A stretch of 42,334 bases of DNA from Chara braunii (Eukaryota > Streptophyta > Charophyceae > Charales > Characeae), in NCBI GenBank assembly GCA_003427395.1, contig BFEA01000224.1, positions 1,815,158 to 1,857,491 of the forward strand. The letters run 5' to 3'. Shown here piece by piece: positions 20,331 to 29,999 of the stretch; the first letter of the stretch is position 1; every line of letters starts with the position of its first letter. Below the pieces are notes generated by a model. It had not been told where the DNA came from and searched no databases. It was given only the letters and a program-made list of their open reading frames with translations. The position numbers and the translations under genes are program-made.

Positions 20331-21364
20331 CTCGCTTCCATCTCAGTCACCTCTGTCCACCACTCTGTGATCGACGAGTTTCACACTCAGTACTGCCACT
20401 GCCCCGACTATCGTGACATCCACGCGACCCTTCGGAGTGGCAAGACCGTCCCGAACTACTCTCTCGGGGACAACAGTCTTGTGTACTGACACTGTTCACA
20501 GGGCACCAGAGAGCCCCGTATTTGCGTTCCCTCCACTGGACAACGACGTGTCCGAGCAGAAGCAGAGTTCCATAACCAGGCAGCCACCGGTCATACGCGC
20601 TTCCACAAGACGTTGGCTCGTGTGAGCCCCCTGTACGTCTGGCCGAAGCGCAAGGACTTTGTGAAGGAGTACGTCGCAGAGTGTCCCACCTGTCAAGAGG
20701 TGAACAGTGCGAACCACCTTCCTTATGGTTTGCTCTAGCCTATTCTTATCCCTGAGGGTTGTTGGCATGCCATCTCGATGGACTTCATCAACCCTCTTCG
20801 TCCTCCGACCCCCCCCGGTCATGATGCTATCAAGGTCGTCGTCGACCGCTTCACGAAGCATGCACGCTTTATTCTGTGCCGCTATGCCATCAGTGCACGT
20901 GAGGTCGCCAACATCGTGTTTGACCGAGTCGTGCATGATCACGACTTACCTCTGAGCATCATATCTGACCGTGACCCGCGCTTTACTAGCCGATTTTGGT
21001 GACGGCTCCACGAGGTTTACGACACCCAGCTCCGCTTCTCCTCGTGTTACCATCCCCAGACTGATGGTCAGACCGAGGTCATGAACAAGACTCTCAAAGA
21101 CATTCTTCGAAAGATTGTTCGTGACGACCAGCAGTGGGATCTCCATCTTGCCCATGCGGAGATAGCCTACAACCACACCGTCTTGCCAGCCACGGGGATG
21201 TCCTCTTACTATTGCGACCTCGGCTATCACCCTCGTGTTCCCGCGGACTTCCTTCGATCATCACAGATGCACCCCGACACGAGTTGTCCTGCGCTGGATG
21301 ATTGGGTTGCACACATGACGTCGATCATGAAGACTGCACATGAGCACATAGCCGCCTCCCAGAC
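20331..21364 (+). pseudogene. pol: Integrase of element 2
   Basis: In a new frame after RNase H there is the zinc-binding domain (HNQAATGHTRFHKTLA ... CPTCQ), then TAG at 20736 inside the usual GLLQP block. The catalytic core has Asp in WHAISMDFI, Asp in IISDRDPRF and Glu in HPQTDGQTEVMN, so the DDE triad is intact. A TGA at 21000 replaces an expected Arg in SRFWRRL. The frame changes again near 21360, where the C-terminal region with the chromodomain continues. The enzyme would insert element DNA with a 5-bp stagger, which matches the TGCGC duplication. Confidence 0.92.
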
Positions 21365-22036
21365 TTGCACGACCGCACGTGGGAATCGATCGAGGATGAT
21401 CATTCATTCAAAGTCGGTGATGATGTGCTTATCGACGCCCGCCACTTACAGCTCGAAGCGGACACGCTTCGCAAGTTTCGACGTCGCTTCTTTGGCCCAT
21501 GCCGCATCCTCCAGGCAGTCGGTTATGATACGACTTCTAGCCCGGTCAGCTTCCGTGTGAAGCTGCCCGACTACCTACGCCAGACTCGTGTGCACGATGT
21601 CTACCACGTCTCGTTACTGCGCCGCTACCGCAGACCGTCTGAGCGTTTCGCCGGACGACCATACGAGCGCTCTCCACCCATCATGGTGGACCGCCACGAG
21701 GAGTTCCTCGTTTCAGACATCATTGGTTGGCGAGTCACCGATGACAACCCTCTTAACGTGAAGTATCTCGTACGTTGGAAGGGCTACCCTGATGAGGAGG
21801 ATATCAAGGAGCCCCTTGAGCACTTGCAGCATCCTCGTATGTTGGTGCGTGTTTATGATCGTGCTCGTCGTGCCGGGTTCACTGCTCCTCCTCAGCCCAC
21901 CGACCCTCCTTCTCCTCCGGCTGAGGAGACCGCTGAAGTCGAACCTGCCCCTTCTGAGGTAGACCTTCAGCAGCAACCGAATGCTTCTGAGCATCCACAA
22001 CGCACTCGTCGTCGTTCTGCTCGATACGACGATTGA
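21365..22036 (+). pseudogene. pol: Integrase C-terminus with chromodomain, element 2
   Basis: It begins in the integrase C-terminal region (FKVGDDVLIDARHLQL, KFRRRFFGPCRIL, a GPY/F module) and continues through FRVKLPDYLRQTRVHDVYHVSLLRRYR. A chromodomain follows at about residues 115-170 (EEFLVSDIIGWR, VKYLVRWKGYPDEED, EPLEHLQHP). This places element 2 among the chromoviruses, whose chromodomain binds methylated histone H3. The structural Trp usual in the NTWEP motif is lost here (DIKEP), while the WKGY aromatics remain. The tail is Pro/Glu-rich and ends in Arg/Ser. It is probably one protein with the upstream integrase, broken by a single frameshift. Confidence 0.92.
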
Positions 22037-23147
22037 CTCTGACTTACCTTCCCATGTCTTTGACTTCTCAGTACTCCATCCACATCACTTTTGCTACTTT
22101 AGCTCGTCGACATTGCGACTCTTCCTCGACAGCATTCCAGACTTCTCATCGTGGACGTCATCGACAGCTTCATAGACTTCGTCACGATCAACTCTGCCTA
22201 CTTCAGGCGTCATCACTCTCTTACTACTTTACCCTGTACAGTACCCTGGTTGTGTCGCATGATGGTCTCCCTTCGCCGGGTTTCTCTGAGTTGGGCTCTC
22301 CCTTGGTATACACATAGGCATCGGGACTGTGGCGCTGCCCTGGCTTCACAACTTATAGATCTAGCTCTGACTTTCCTCACTTTAGGAGTAATTTGCATGA
22401 TTCCCTTACCCGTCACCTTTCTATCCTCTGCCGGCCCTCACACCCTAGTTAGGCAGCCCCGCATGCCTCATCTAGGTGCGCCCAGTATACCAAGCTCCCT
22501 TGCTCCCTTGCATGGTCGACTCTCCATAACGGTCACTTTTTTAGTCGATCATTACCCACCGTGATGGTCTATCTGTTAGGGTTATTGGTTCCGTTCGCTC
22601 CCAGTTCCCTACCCTCATTGAGCTTGATGACATGTGTCTCCCTGTCACTATGTGTGGATGCCCTTAGGAGTTATCGACCCATTGGCTGCATTCGCCACCC
22701 TCAAAGACCATCCCACCCTTTGGTTTGCGACACACTCCTCTTGTGACATATGGTTGACTTGTTGTTGCTTGTTTCTTTCAGACTGAGGCTACTGCCTCCG
22801 ACATTTCTAGGATTTAGTTGTTCTGCTTTTGCTGTTCTTAGGACTTATACACTAGTCAGCTGTTTCCAGACTGAGGCTACTGCCTCCAACATTCTAGGAC
22901 CTAACTAACATTACTTCCTGCTTTCCTAGGATATGTATGCTAGTTAGTTGCTTTGCTTTCACTTAGGCTGTTAGCTGTGACATTGTTGTTTATGTGACAT
23001 TTTCTATTCTAGGTTGCATCGCATGGACTCATCATGGAGCTTGCTCCGCATCGTAGACTACTCCGGTTTTCCTTTTTCTTTGGTAGAGTTCCGCTTCTTG
23101 GCGGAAGCGTGCTTGTATCTAGGCGATCCATCATAGGCCGAGGATCG
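22037..23147 (+). other. 3' untranslated region of element 2
   Basis: There is no convincing reading frame. At 22779-22905 a segment beginning CAGACTGAGGCTACTGCCTCC occurs twice about 85-87 bp apart, each with the palindrome GAGGC-TACT-GCCTC. The bases before the 3' LTR (AGGCCGAGGATCG) are purine-leaning and may be a weak polypurine tract. Confidence 0.65.
22779..22905 (+). repeat. Direct repeat with palindromic core
   Basis: CAGACTGAGGCTACTGCCTCC is at 22784-22804 and again at about 22870-22890. Related flanks include ACATTTCTAGGA and ACATTCTAGGA. Each copy can fold as GAGGC/GCCTC. Confidence 0.8.
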
Positions 23148-23450
23148 TGTCGCGGACCTCTGGTTGGCCTGTGAGACCAGCCCCTTGGCCTGTTCTCACT
23201 GTGTTTTATTCGGGGCAGTCCATTCCAGGCCGGTACCTTTGTCCGTACCAGCCGGTCCAGTCCAATTCCGTCAGTCCGCTGGGGTATACCCCAACTGTTG
23301 TCTGTTTTCGGGCTCATTCTGCATTCACATAGTTTGGAGTACGTGCGTTTGAGTCTTGCGTGGGAGCTGCGCTGTGCCATCTCGCTCCCCTTCTTCCTCC
23401 ATCTCCATCTCTATCCCTAGCGGAGCACCACATCAGGTGGGTCCACCACA
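23148..23450 (+). repeat. 3' LTR of element 2
   Basis: It is a 303-bp partner of 2184-2478, starting TGTCGCGGACC and ending GGGTCCACCACA. The right target-site copy TGCGC follows at 23451-23455. Confidence 0.93.
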
Positions 23451-23560
23451 TGCGCCCTGGGGCCCGGACCCAAAGGATGTTCTAAACCGTGTGTGACAAA
23501 AAACCGTGGATCGGCGAATGAGGAGGTCTTGGACCCAGCCAGCTGCGCTACTGGTAATGC
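23451..23560. repeat. Right half of the split 146-bp repeat
   Basis: TGCGCCCTGGGGCCCGGACCCAAAGG matches the tandem repeat unit at 1487-1512. Similarity continues through GTGTGTGAC, CCGTGGAT and GCGAATGAGGAGGT to AGCTGCGC-ACTGGTAA. The left half is at 2171-2183. Together they show the pre-insertion site. Confidence 0.85.
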
Positions 23561-24399
23561 TGCTTCTCACGTTGGCTTTTCTCACCGCTTGGGAGCGGCG
23601 AGAGGACTGCTATAGCCTCGTTCACTGACGTGATCAAACCTACTTACTGAAATGGGGAGGTGACAGCGGGGAGGTAACTTTGGGGTTGGACATGAACCAG
23701 ATACCAAATGTTAACCGCAAATGCGCGAGTTCCTTATGTCCGATAGGTACTCGGCCATAAATAGTTCTGCAAGCGAGGTAAGTGCATCTACACTATTTGA
23801 TTCATGCTCTGAGGCTCTTAACTGCTCTGCCTTTGATTAACCCAACAATGAATTGTATAGACGTGCTGTTTCGAGGTAAATCCAAGTGCTGCGATTACAT
23901 TCTCATTGGGGAGTAAAATTCAATTCCGCTCGATTCAAGTGATTGGCCATTTCAGGAATCCTAACTCATTTTCATTCGAGGAATAATTGTTGAACCAGGG
24001 ATATGCCTATCCAGAATTACTACATTATTTCAACATACCTTTTGTGATCTTTCGTACTGTTCACTCTAGTGTCAAGGCCGGGGGTCTTCCATCTTTTTCG
24101 TTCTGTCACGCACGTGCTCAATTCCTTGGTGGGACCATCTTGCTCTCCCTCGGATTATGTTTTAGTATACAACTGCGCACATTCATAACCTGCACCACTC
24201 GAACCCCCCCGGTCTCCTTCCTCCTCCCTTCACTCAGGTGTCCTCGGTGTGGGGTAGAGGCTCTGCGTTCTTCAGTGTGATGGCGTTGAGGCTAATCAAT
24301 GCACATTCTTAATGATCCCGCTTTCTTTGGAACAAATCAGATTGGTGACCCGAAGGGGGACGTGCTCGGCCGTATCCGACCCTTTTCTGTGAGATATTT
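23561..24399. other. No gene; possible LTR-like edge
   Basis: I see no coding motif. CCATAAATAG near 23753 is TATA-like. TTGGTGACCCGAAGGGGGACG near 24343 resembles a retroelement primer-site region, but I cannot name the tRNA. No partner repeat is found in the window. Confidence 0.35.
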
Positions 24400-25016
24400 C
24401 TATTGTCGACAAAGGTCGTCCAACCTGGCCGGAACCATCCTATAGATCCTTCCCTTTGGCGTTACTACCTGGGAGAACCTCCCCCTGTCTACGACTCCCG
24501 AAGGGTCCTCAAACAGATTAGGGTACTTAGCAATGACGTCTTCGACCTTTAGGGGTGATTTTATGACCTCCACTTTCTCAAAGACGAAGACCAGGTACAA
24601 AGTCTCCTCAGGGTTCTGTTTTATAATAATTATAAAACACATATGTCATTCCGGCAAGCAACACATATTTAAGCACCTTTCAGTCCTATTCCAATTGGGG
24701 CTTGACAACCTCGATGTCGTACATACCTAACAACATATCATACGACAAATCGTCGCTAACCCGGAACAAAATCTTATGATTCAATTCCTGTCCTCCATAA
24801 GAGAAGGTGCATACCACGTTCTTGACATAGTCATTGACAACCATGCACTCTTTGTTGGCTAGAGTAGATGCGACACACATACCTGAGCGCTGCACGAGTC
24901 CCCTCGGTGTCAATGCAGTTTTGACTGATGAAGTTTAGTGTGAAGTTTATGAAGTTTAGTGTGAAGCCAATGTCTACGAAAGCTTTACGTTTGCAGCCTC
25001 CTACGCTGACCTTCAC
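24400..25016 (-). pseudogene. pol: Protease and pre-RT linker of a third Ty3-like element
   Basis: Reading leftwards, KAFVDIGFTLNFIS resembles the retropepsin start ALVDSGSTVNFIS, with Ser-Gly altered. A later frame has KILFRVSDDLSYDMLLGMYDIE, resembling the ILGMxWL strand. The final frame has VIAKYPNLFEDPSG and IYRMVPARLDDLCRQ, the linker and start of the RT domain in plant Ty3/gypsy (YPxxFxxPxxLPP, PYRMxPxELxEL). The RT itself is absent, so the copy is truncated at its 3' side near 24400. Several frame changes separate the pieces. It is clearly older than elements 1 and 2. Confidence 0.72.
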
Positions 25017-25259
25017 AACAAAGTGCTCCCCTCAAGGACCTCTACATAATGGACTCATGAGGGTCTCTTGCTGACCACGTCGTTTTTAAATCCTCTAAGG
25101 CCTCAGACACAACTAATGAACAAAGTATCGTATGGTCTAGATGTGTTTCCGGGGTGACAAGTGAGTCGATAGCCTCAACTAACTTATGAATTGATGAGGG
25201 AATGCTATCCACTTTAGCACGAGTAGAAGCAGCTACGACTTCTACTGGTTAGATGTGTT

Positions 25260-25492
25260 TCCCTAGGATGAGCTCGAAGAAGCTCCGCCCTGGTCGAAAG
25301 ATCTTCCAAAACCACCTTTGGGCGGGGTCTTATGAGAAACCTTCGCATTCTTGCATTTAAACAGCAAATGGCCATACCCGCCAGAGTTGATGCAAGCTCC
25401 TCGCCTATATTGGTCCCTCCATATATCTTGATCCAGACCAGCCTTCACCCAAGCTTGAGTTTTGTTTGAGTTCTGAGCTTGCCCCTAAGTAC
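25260..25492 (-). pseudogene. gag: Gag zinc-knuckle fragment of the third element
   Basis: The minus frame contains CINSGGYGHLLFKC. This fits C-x2-C-x4-H-x4-C except that the second Cys is now Ser. A basic and Gly-rich flank (KTPPKGGFGRSFDQGGASSSSS) follows, typical of a Gag C-terminus. Upstream on the minus strand the frame runs into the foldback repeat at 25493-25872. Confidence 0.7.
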
Positions 25493-25872
25493 CATTTCGT
25501 CAAAATGGATATTTTTTATTTTTTGAATGAAATTGAAACTTAGTGTTTTCACCTTTTTTGGTTGAAAACTCAATCTAAATTTGTTGCTCTTGAGGGTCCA
25601 ACGTTCTTAAAACGCTGGACCTCCGCTATGTATCTTCCCTGTATGTATCTGGACCTAGCTTGAGACCATATACATCCAGGGGGGATCGCATAGACCTCTC
25701 TGGATGTATCTGGTCTCAAGCTAGGTACAGATACATACAGGGGGTCCAACGTTTAAAAAAACGCCGAAGCCTCGAGAGCAGCAAATTTAGATTGAGTTTT
25801 CAACCAAAAAATGTAAAAAAACTCGGTTTCAATTTCATTCAAAAAATGAAAAATGTCAATTTTGACGAAATG
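25493..25872. mobile_element. Foldback element, 380 bp
   Basis: Two long inverted arms of about 180 bp meet near 25682. The ends are CATTTCGTCAAAAT and ATTTTGACGAAATG. Inner matching blocks include TTGAATGAAATTGAAAC/GTTTCAATTTCATTCAA, AAACTCAATCTAAATTTG/CAAATTTAGATTGAGTTT and ATCCAG/CTGGAT. The arms still pair closely. It interrupts the gag remnant on the minus strand. It has no coding capacity and I see no secure target duplication (flanks GTAC and ACAG). Confidence 0.88.
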
Positions 25873-26100
25873 ACAGTTCCCTGACTCTTTTGTTGGGCGC
25901 CCTTGTTGCGACCAACAACCTTTCGTTTCGTTGCTGCATCGAGTTTCCAACCTCTAGACTTGCCTCGCTGCCTAACTTTGTATCCTCTACAATATCGGAA
26001 AGATCATTGATCTCGGTTTGATTCCCATTGGAATCAACCATCATCAATCAACTACCCTTCTTTTTCAACTCTTGTGGCATCTTCTTCTTCCTACTGTCCG
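25873..26100 (-). pseudogene. gag: Gag fragment of the third element between two inserted repeats
   Basis: The minus frame encodes a polar segment (MMMVDSNGNQTEINDLSDIVEDT, then NSMQQRNERLLVATRAPNKRV). It lies between the Gag core at 26555-27482 and the zinc knuckle at 25260-25492. Its place and orientation suggest the Gag region between capsid and nucleocapsid. No diagnostic motif is present. Confidence 0.5.
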
Positions 26101-26119
26101 TTGAGAGAAGGTTAACAAC

Positions 26120-26530
26120 AGTAGTATTTTTCATCACCACTTCAGGACACCCCTCACTACTTTAGGATGCAGCCTGCCTAAACAGGTGGTTTTCAAGGTC
26201 TTCGGACCTTTCACCACTTCACGACCATTCAGGTCTGAAAATCCTAAATGGTCCTGACGTGGTGAAAGTTCTGAAGACCCTGAAAACCACCTGTTAAGGC
26301 AGGCTGCATCCTCAAGTGGTGAAGGGTGGTTTTCATGGTCTTTGGACCTTTCACCACTTCAGGACCATTCAGAATTTCCAGACTGCCCAAAACACTCACT
26401 TGACCACTTCAGGACACCCTTCACCACTTCAGGATGCAGCCTGCCTAAACAAGTGGTTTTCAGGGTTTTCGGACCTTTCACCACTTCAAGACCATTCATG
26501 ATTTTCAAACTGCCCAAAACTCTCATTTCA
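26120..26530. repeat. Composite inverted and direct repeat
   Basis: Blocks such as TTTCACCACTTCA-GACCATT, GGATGCAGCCTGCCTAAACA-GTGGTTTTCA and GACTGCCCAAAAC recur. The left part (26129-26330) is a foldback: GATGCAGCCTGCCTAAACAGGTGG is inverted as CCACCTGTTAAGGCAGGCTGCATC. The right part (26331-26530) repeats the left arm in direct orientation. It splits the gag remnant like the 25493-25872 element, but the sequence is unrelated. Confidence 0.82.
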
Positions 26531-26554
26531 GAATTTTTATTCCTGAATTTTCAG

Positions 26555-27482
26555 CTACCCGATAACCGCTTGTGTGTCCATTGCAATTTGTTGTGCACCT
26601 CCTAGCTTAGCTTCCAAGTCCAAGACCTTCTTGTTGAAGGAGTCAAGAGTATGATAATCGATGTTGACCTCATTGACCATCAAATTCTTGATGTTTGTGG
26701 GAAGACATATCAAAAACATGGTCAGCAGGACCTTTGGATCGTAGTGGACACCAGGGACGATGATGAGTTTTTCAACGACCCTATCAAGCTCTCGCACAAA
26801 CGGATGCTTCTTAGTATCAAGCTGGGCCAACGCATCAATGGCCTGCTGGGGCAACTAAGGGTTGTGTCGTCGCATCACTACCAACTCCATAAAACTCTCG
26901 AAGGTATGAGTCTTTGCCCAGTCATTCATTCGTCTACTGAAACCCTTGGATGCCACCAGCCCATCTAGCCATCTTGCTACCAAAACCGTGAAATATAAGG
27001 TGGCAGTGATCACCTCTTTCTCGCGCAACGTTCTATTCGCCCTTTACTCAAATTGGAACTGTCGTCAACCAAATGTCGAGTGCCTCATTCTTCTTGTTTC
27101 CAGAGAAGGTCTGAGGAGGTTTCAGAGGGGTCTTAGATACCAAGGCTGCTGTAGTCCTATTTGTGGGGCAAACTGTTGCCCCCTAGCTGCAGCAGGTGGA
27201 CCTGAGGATGAAGAAGCAGGATTCTGTGCAGGTGTTGCCGACGTACTACCTAGTGGAATACGAAATAGAGGGACAAAGGGCCCCATCATCGCCGGTAACG
27301 GAGGCGACGATGGAAAAGCTGTTGATGACCTGATACTAGGCCCATGGAAGAGACTGGTATTCCCTTCTCTTGCGTTGACGCTCAATATCTGGTCAACGGT
27401 GTCCTGGATATCATCCAGTTTGCTGTCCATATACGCATACATGCTCAACAGACCCGCATTGATAATTTGTCATGTGTTGTAA
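26555..27482 (-). pseudogene. gag: Gag core of the third Ty3-like element
   Basis: The minus N-terminal frame (from ~27448) starts MSMYAYMDSKLDDIQDTVDQIL, a short amphipathic helix, and then a Pro/Ser/Ala-rich linker. The downstream frame has HPFVRELDRVVEKLIIVPGVHYDPKVLLTMFLICLPTNIKNLMV and ends in a coil-like LDSFNKKVLDLEAKLGGAQQIA. That is the layout of plant Ty3/copia-type capsid regions followed by a helix. The two frames are separated by a region (26855-27120) whose frame is unclear. Assignment as Gag is supported by the colinear zinc knuckle and protease further along the minus strand. Confidence 0.6.
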
Positions 27483-28504
27483 AGGGTTGAGTCAACGAAC
27501 CCTTCTTGTCAAACTTTGTCTGCCCCGGTGCCGCTGACACTTTACGCACAGTGTGCGGGGCCGATAGCGAGCTATGGAGTTCCACGGTATCACTATGAGT
27601 TGGTGGTAGGGAAGGAGAAGATGGAAGGGAGGAAAGCTGGTAGCAATAACGACGAAGCCCGAAGATATGTAATATTAAGTATTGTTAGTATCCGGTTAGT
27701 CCGGGCCCCGGGGATTGTTAGTTATGGCCGAGTGGAAGTCCAGTGCGCACAGTCGATCGTGTTCCGTTAGACAAGGGAATTCCGAGTTTCTCAAGTTCCC
27801 CCAACCTCTGAGCTGTTCACCTTCCCAGTATTCACGATACTCCGGGTCCCTTAGGTTCTTACTATTGGTGATCCGAGAGGGGGTTCTTACAACCATGTCT
27901 GATCAGTGAATTCGGTCTCCCGCATCCTCCTAATGAGTCAGGGTCGAGATCGACTCATGCAGACTCGCTCGTTCGCTGCGACTCGGTTACCTCGAGATCA
28001 CGGTCGTACGCGAGCTCGCACATGAGTGAAAGCAGATCGCTTCTGGGTTTGGTGTAGCGATTGCATTCGTCCTGCATGCAACAAACCTACTCATGCTATA
28101 TTGGGTGATATAAAAACATTACAATGATACCCCTGCTATTCATGTGACAAAAAGGAAAGAAAAGTGGAAAGGATAATCAACTCCTCACAACATTCTTGGT
28201 GATCCGATGACGATCGAAGACTAGTGATGAAACTCAATCATTCGTAACGAGTGCTTCCAATCAGATTTGAGATTATTGGTCAGGCAGATGAAATTTGAAG
28301 TAAACAGTAATCGCAAAACAAGATTGGGAATCCGAAAAGATCATTAACCGGAAAGAGTTCACATCCATTCCATACGTACACATGAAGCGAACGACAAAGA
28401 AAATCCGCCGCGATTTACAAAGGAACGACCGCAGCGGGATCGACTAAAATGGAAACCAAAATTGCACAGAAAAGGGTAGAAGAGACCTCATCCCACAAAC
28501 AACT

Positions 28505-28573
<69 letters not shown>
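28505..28573. repeat. CT microsatellite inside the LTR
   Basis: A CT run of about 69 bases. On the minus strand it is GA, at the same place where the element 1 LTR has a short GAGAGAGAGA (12346-12357), so it seems to be an expansion of an LTR motif. Confidence 0.95.
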
Positions 28574-28576
<3 letters not shown>

Positions 28577-28832
28577 CTCCCCGATGCAGGCAATCTGTCG
28601 CTGCGCATCAACACAAAGTCGTCACCCCGCTAGGTTCGAGCATGCAAGCCACGTTCGCCCATGCACCACAGTCTGTCGCGGCCCGCACGTCAACCACACA
28701 TACTCGACACCAGCTCATCGGATCCCCCAACTCTTTCGTCGACTCACCTCTTCCTGCTGACTCGTTAACCAGCCCTCATTGATCGTGCTAACCCCAAGGT
28801 TTATAGAGAGCAAACTAATCGCGCTTGTGAAA

Positions 28833-28849
28833 TTTATAGCATGCATGCT
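28833..28849 (-). promoter_or_regulatory. LTR promoter: RY motif and TATA box
   Basis: On the minus strand CATGCATGC is directly followed by TATAAAT. It is the counterpart of 12076-12095 with four fewer bases between the two motifs. Confidence 0.62.
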
Positions 28850-29597
28850 TGCGGGAAAGATACGGGATTAAGCCCAACTGGTCAGAAGGAGAGGAGAGGA
28901 AGTGCCTATGTCTGCATGGCCAGGCCGTGACGTGGGGGTCATAACCGCACTCCACGCATCGATCCAGTCATGGAGGCACCCAGGCCGAGTAGAACGGAGC
29001 ATTAAGTATGCAAGACAAAGAAGAAGAAGGCGGGCAAACACGAGGAAATCAAGAAAGGAGAAAAATACAGTTACAATCGCGCCCGCCAAAAGCGACAGCT
29101 TCACAAGATTAAGGGCGCCAGTCAAAGAGCCCAGTTCCCAGCACACCAAGAGGCGCGCAAGAGCGACGCAATCAAAATTCAGAGACCTAAATTCCTAGCC
29201 TAAGTGCTAATTGCAAAAGGAAATTCTGAAAAGTCCAAAAACAATTCCGCAAGTTCGTTGGGGCTCGACATCAGTTTAAAATTCAAAAAAGAAACTAAAA
29301 ACGATATTCCCGCGTGAGGATCACTCCAAAATTCCCTAGTGCGCACAACGAAACAAGAAAGAAGCCATGACAACCGTTGTCCATCGCGCTTGCTAAGACG
29401 CGGTTACCCAATCGTTGACGAGGGGACTTTTCCGGCATTGTCCCGACATATTTCCACATAAAACGAAAAGAAACGAGGGCATTTATGCAACTTGCCCACA
29501 CGACCCCTCTGCCCACAGTTCTCCCATCCGACCCATCCATTTCCCCATTGCAGCTTCGCGCACAAAGCCTCACGTTTACATAAAATGGTTCGTCACA

Positions 29598-29989
29598 ATG
29601 CAGTTCCCCTTCCGTGAGAGGGGCCTTCAACTGGTTTTTAATGGTCTCATGGATGTGAGCTCATGATCTGTTCCAGAAGTCAGAGACTTCTCACAGGTCT
29701 GAGCCAAAGTGATCGAATGGACGACGAGTGGACACTATGTCCCTAAAATATTATATGGCATGCTGACACATATCTGACGTCTTTGTTCCTATAAGAAGAT
29801 TCAAGAGAAACGGGTGTGCCAGTTCCCTTAGTAGAGGTTTGGTTTGTCCGAGTATTAATGACCGAAAGGTTATTTTGGTAATTCTGTCATAACTAACAAT
29901 TCCTCTAAGTTTGAGTCATTCTAGCCATTCAACCTGTTTTTTTATTTTCACTTTTTTCAGTTGTAAAAGGTCTTCTTTTCTCTTCTCCA
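29598..29989. other. No recognisable gene
   Basis: This is the flank between the LTR start and the LINE-A fragment. On the minus strand GGAAGGGGAACTGCA directly precedes the LTR and would suit a polypurine tract, but no pol lies further upstream. A small palindrome AGTCAGAGACTTCTCACAGGTCTGA lies near 29679-29703. Confidence 0.45.
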
Positions 29990-29999
29990 TCCAAAAGTA

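Larger units (their letters stand above)
2184..23450 (+). mobile_element. Element 2: Ty3/gypsy chromovirus insertion, 21.3 kb with nested element
   Basis: Two direct LTRs (2184-2478 and 23148-23450) both start TGT and end CCACCACA. They are flanked by a perfect 5-bp duplication TGCGC (2179-2183 and 23451-23455). An iMet-type primer site follows the 5' LTR after one base. The gag, protease, RT, RNase H, integrase and chromodomain regions lie at 15617-22036 in the order of Ty3/gypsy elements. About 10.9 kb of the span is a separate nested element (3389-14265), so the element itself is about 10.4 kb. By-eye alignment of the LTRs shows about 18 substitutions plus several indels, so the insertion is not recent. 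Stops and frameshifts make it non-autonomous now. Confidence 0.88.
27530..29597 (-). repeat. Unpaired LTR of the element 1 family
   Basis: On the minus strand it begins TGTGACGAACCA and follows the element 1 LTR in order: GTCGAGCCCC, GGAATTTAGG, GGCGGGCGC, GGATCGATGCGTGGAG, CATGCATGC plus TATAAAT, GCGATTAGTT, GAGCTGGTG, GACTGTGG and finally GGCTTCGTCGTTAT...CCGTGGAA-CCATAGC. It corresponds to 11296 to about 13860, about 2.07 kb against 2.06 kb without the MITE. The last ~400 bp and the terminal GTCACA are missing. Divergence from element 1 is high. The gag at 26555-27482 lies just beyond it on the same strand, but no primer site links them. Confidence 0.8.

Noticed and set aside
26120-26530. 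CRISPR-like array
   Set aside because: The repeats are inverted and of uneven spacing, and the sequence is eukaryotic transposon DNA.
28868-29149. Hydrophobic minus-strand ORF resembling a membrane protein
   Set aside because: It lies wholly within the element 1-family LTR, over its U3 and TATA region. The homologous LTR at 11296-14265 does not keep this frame.
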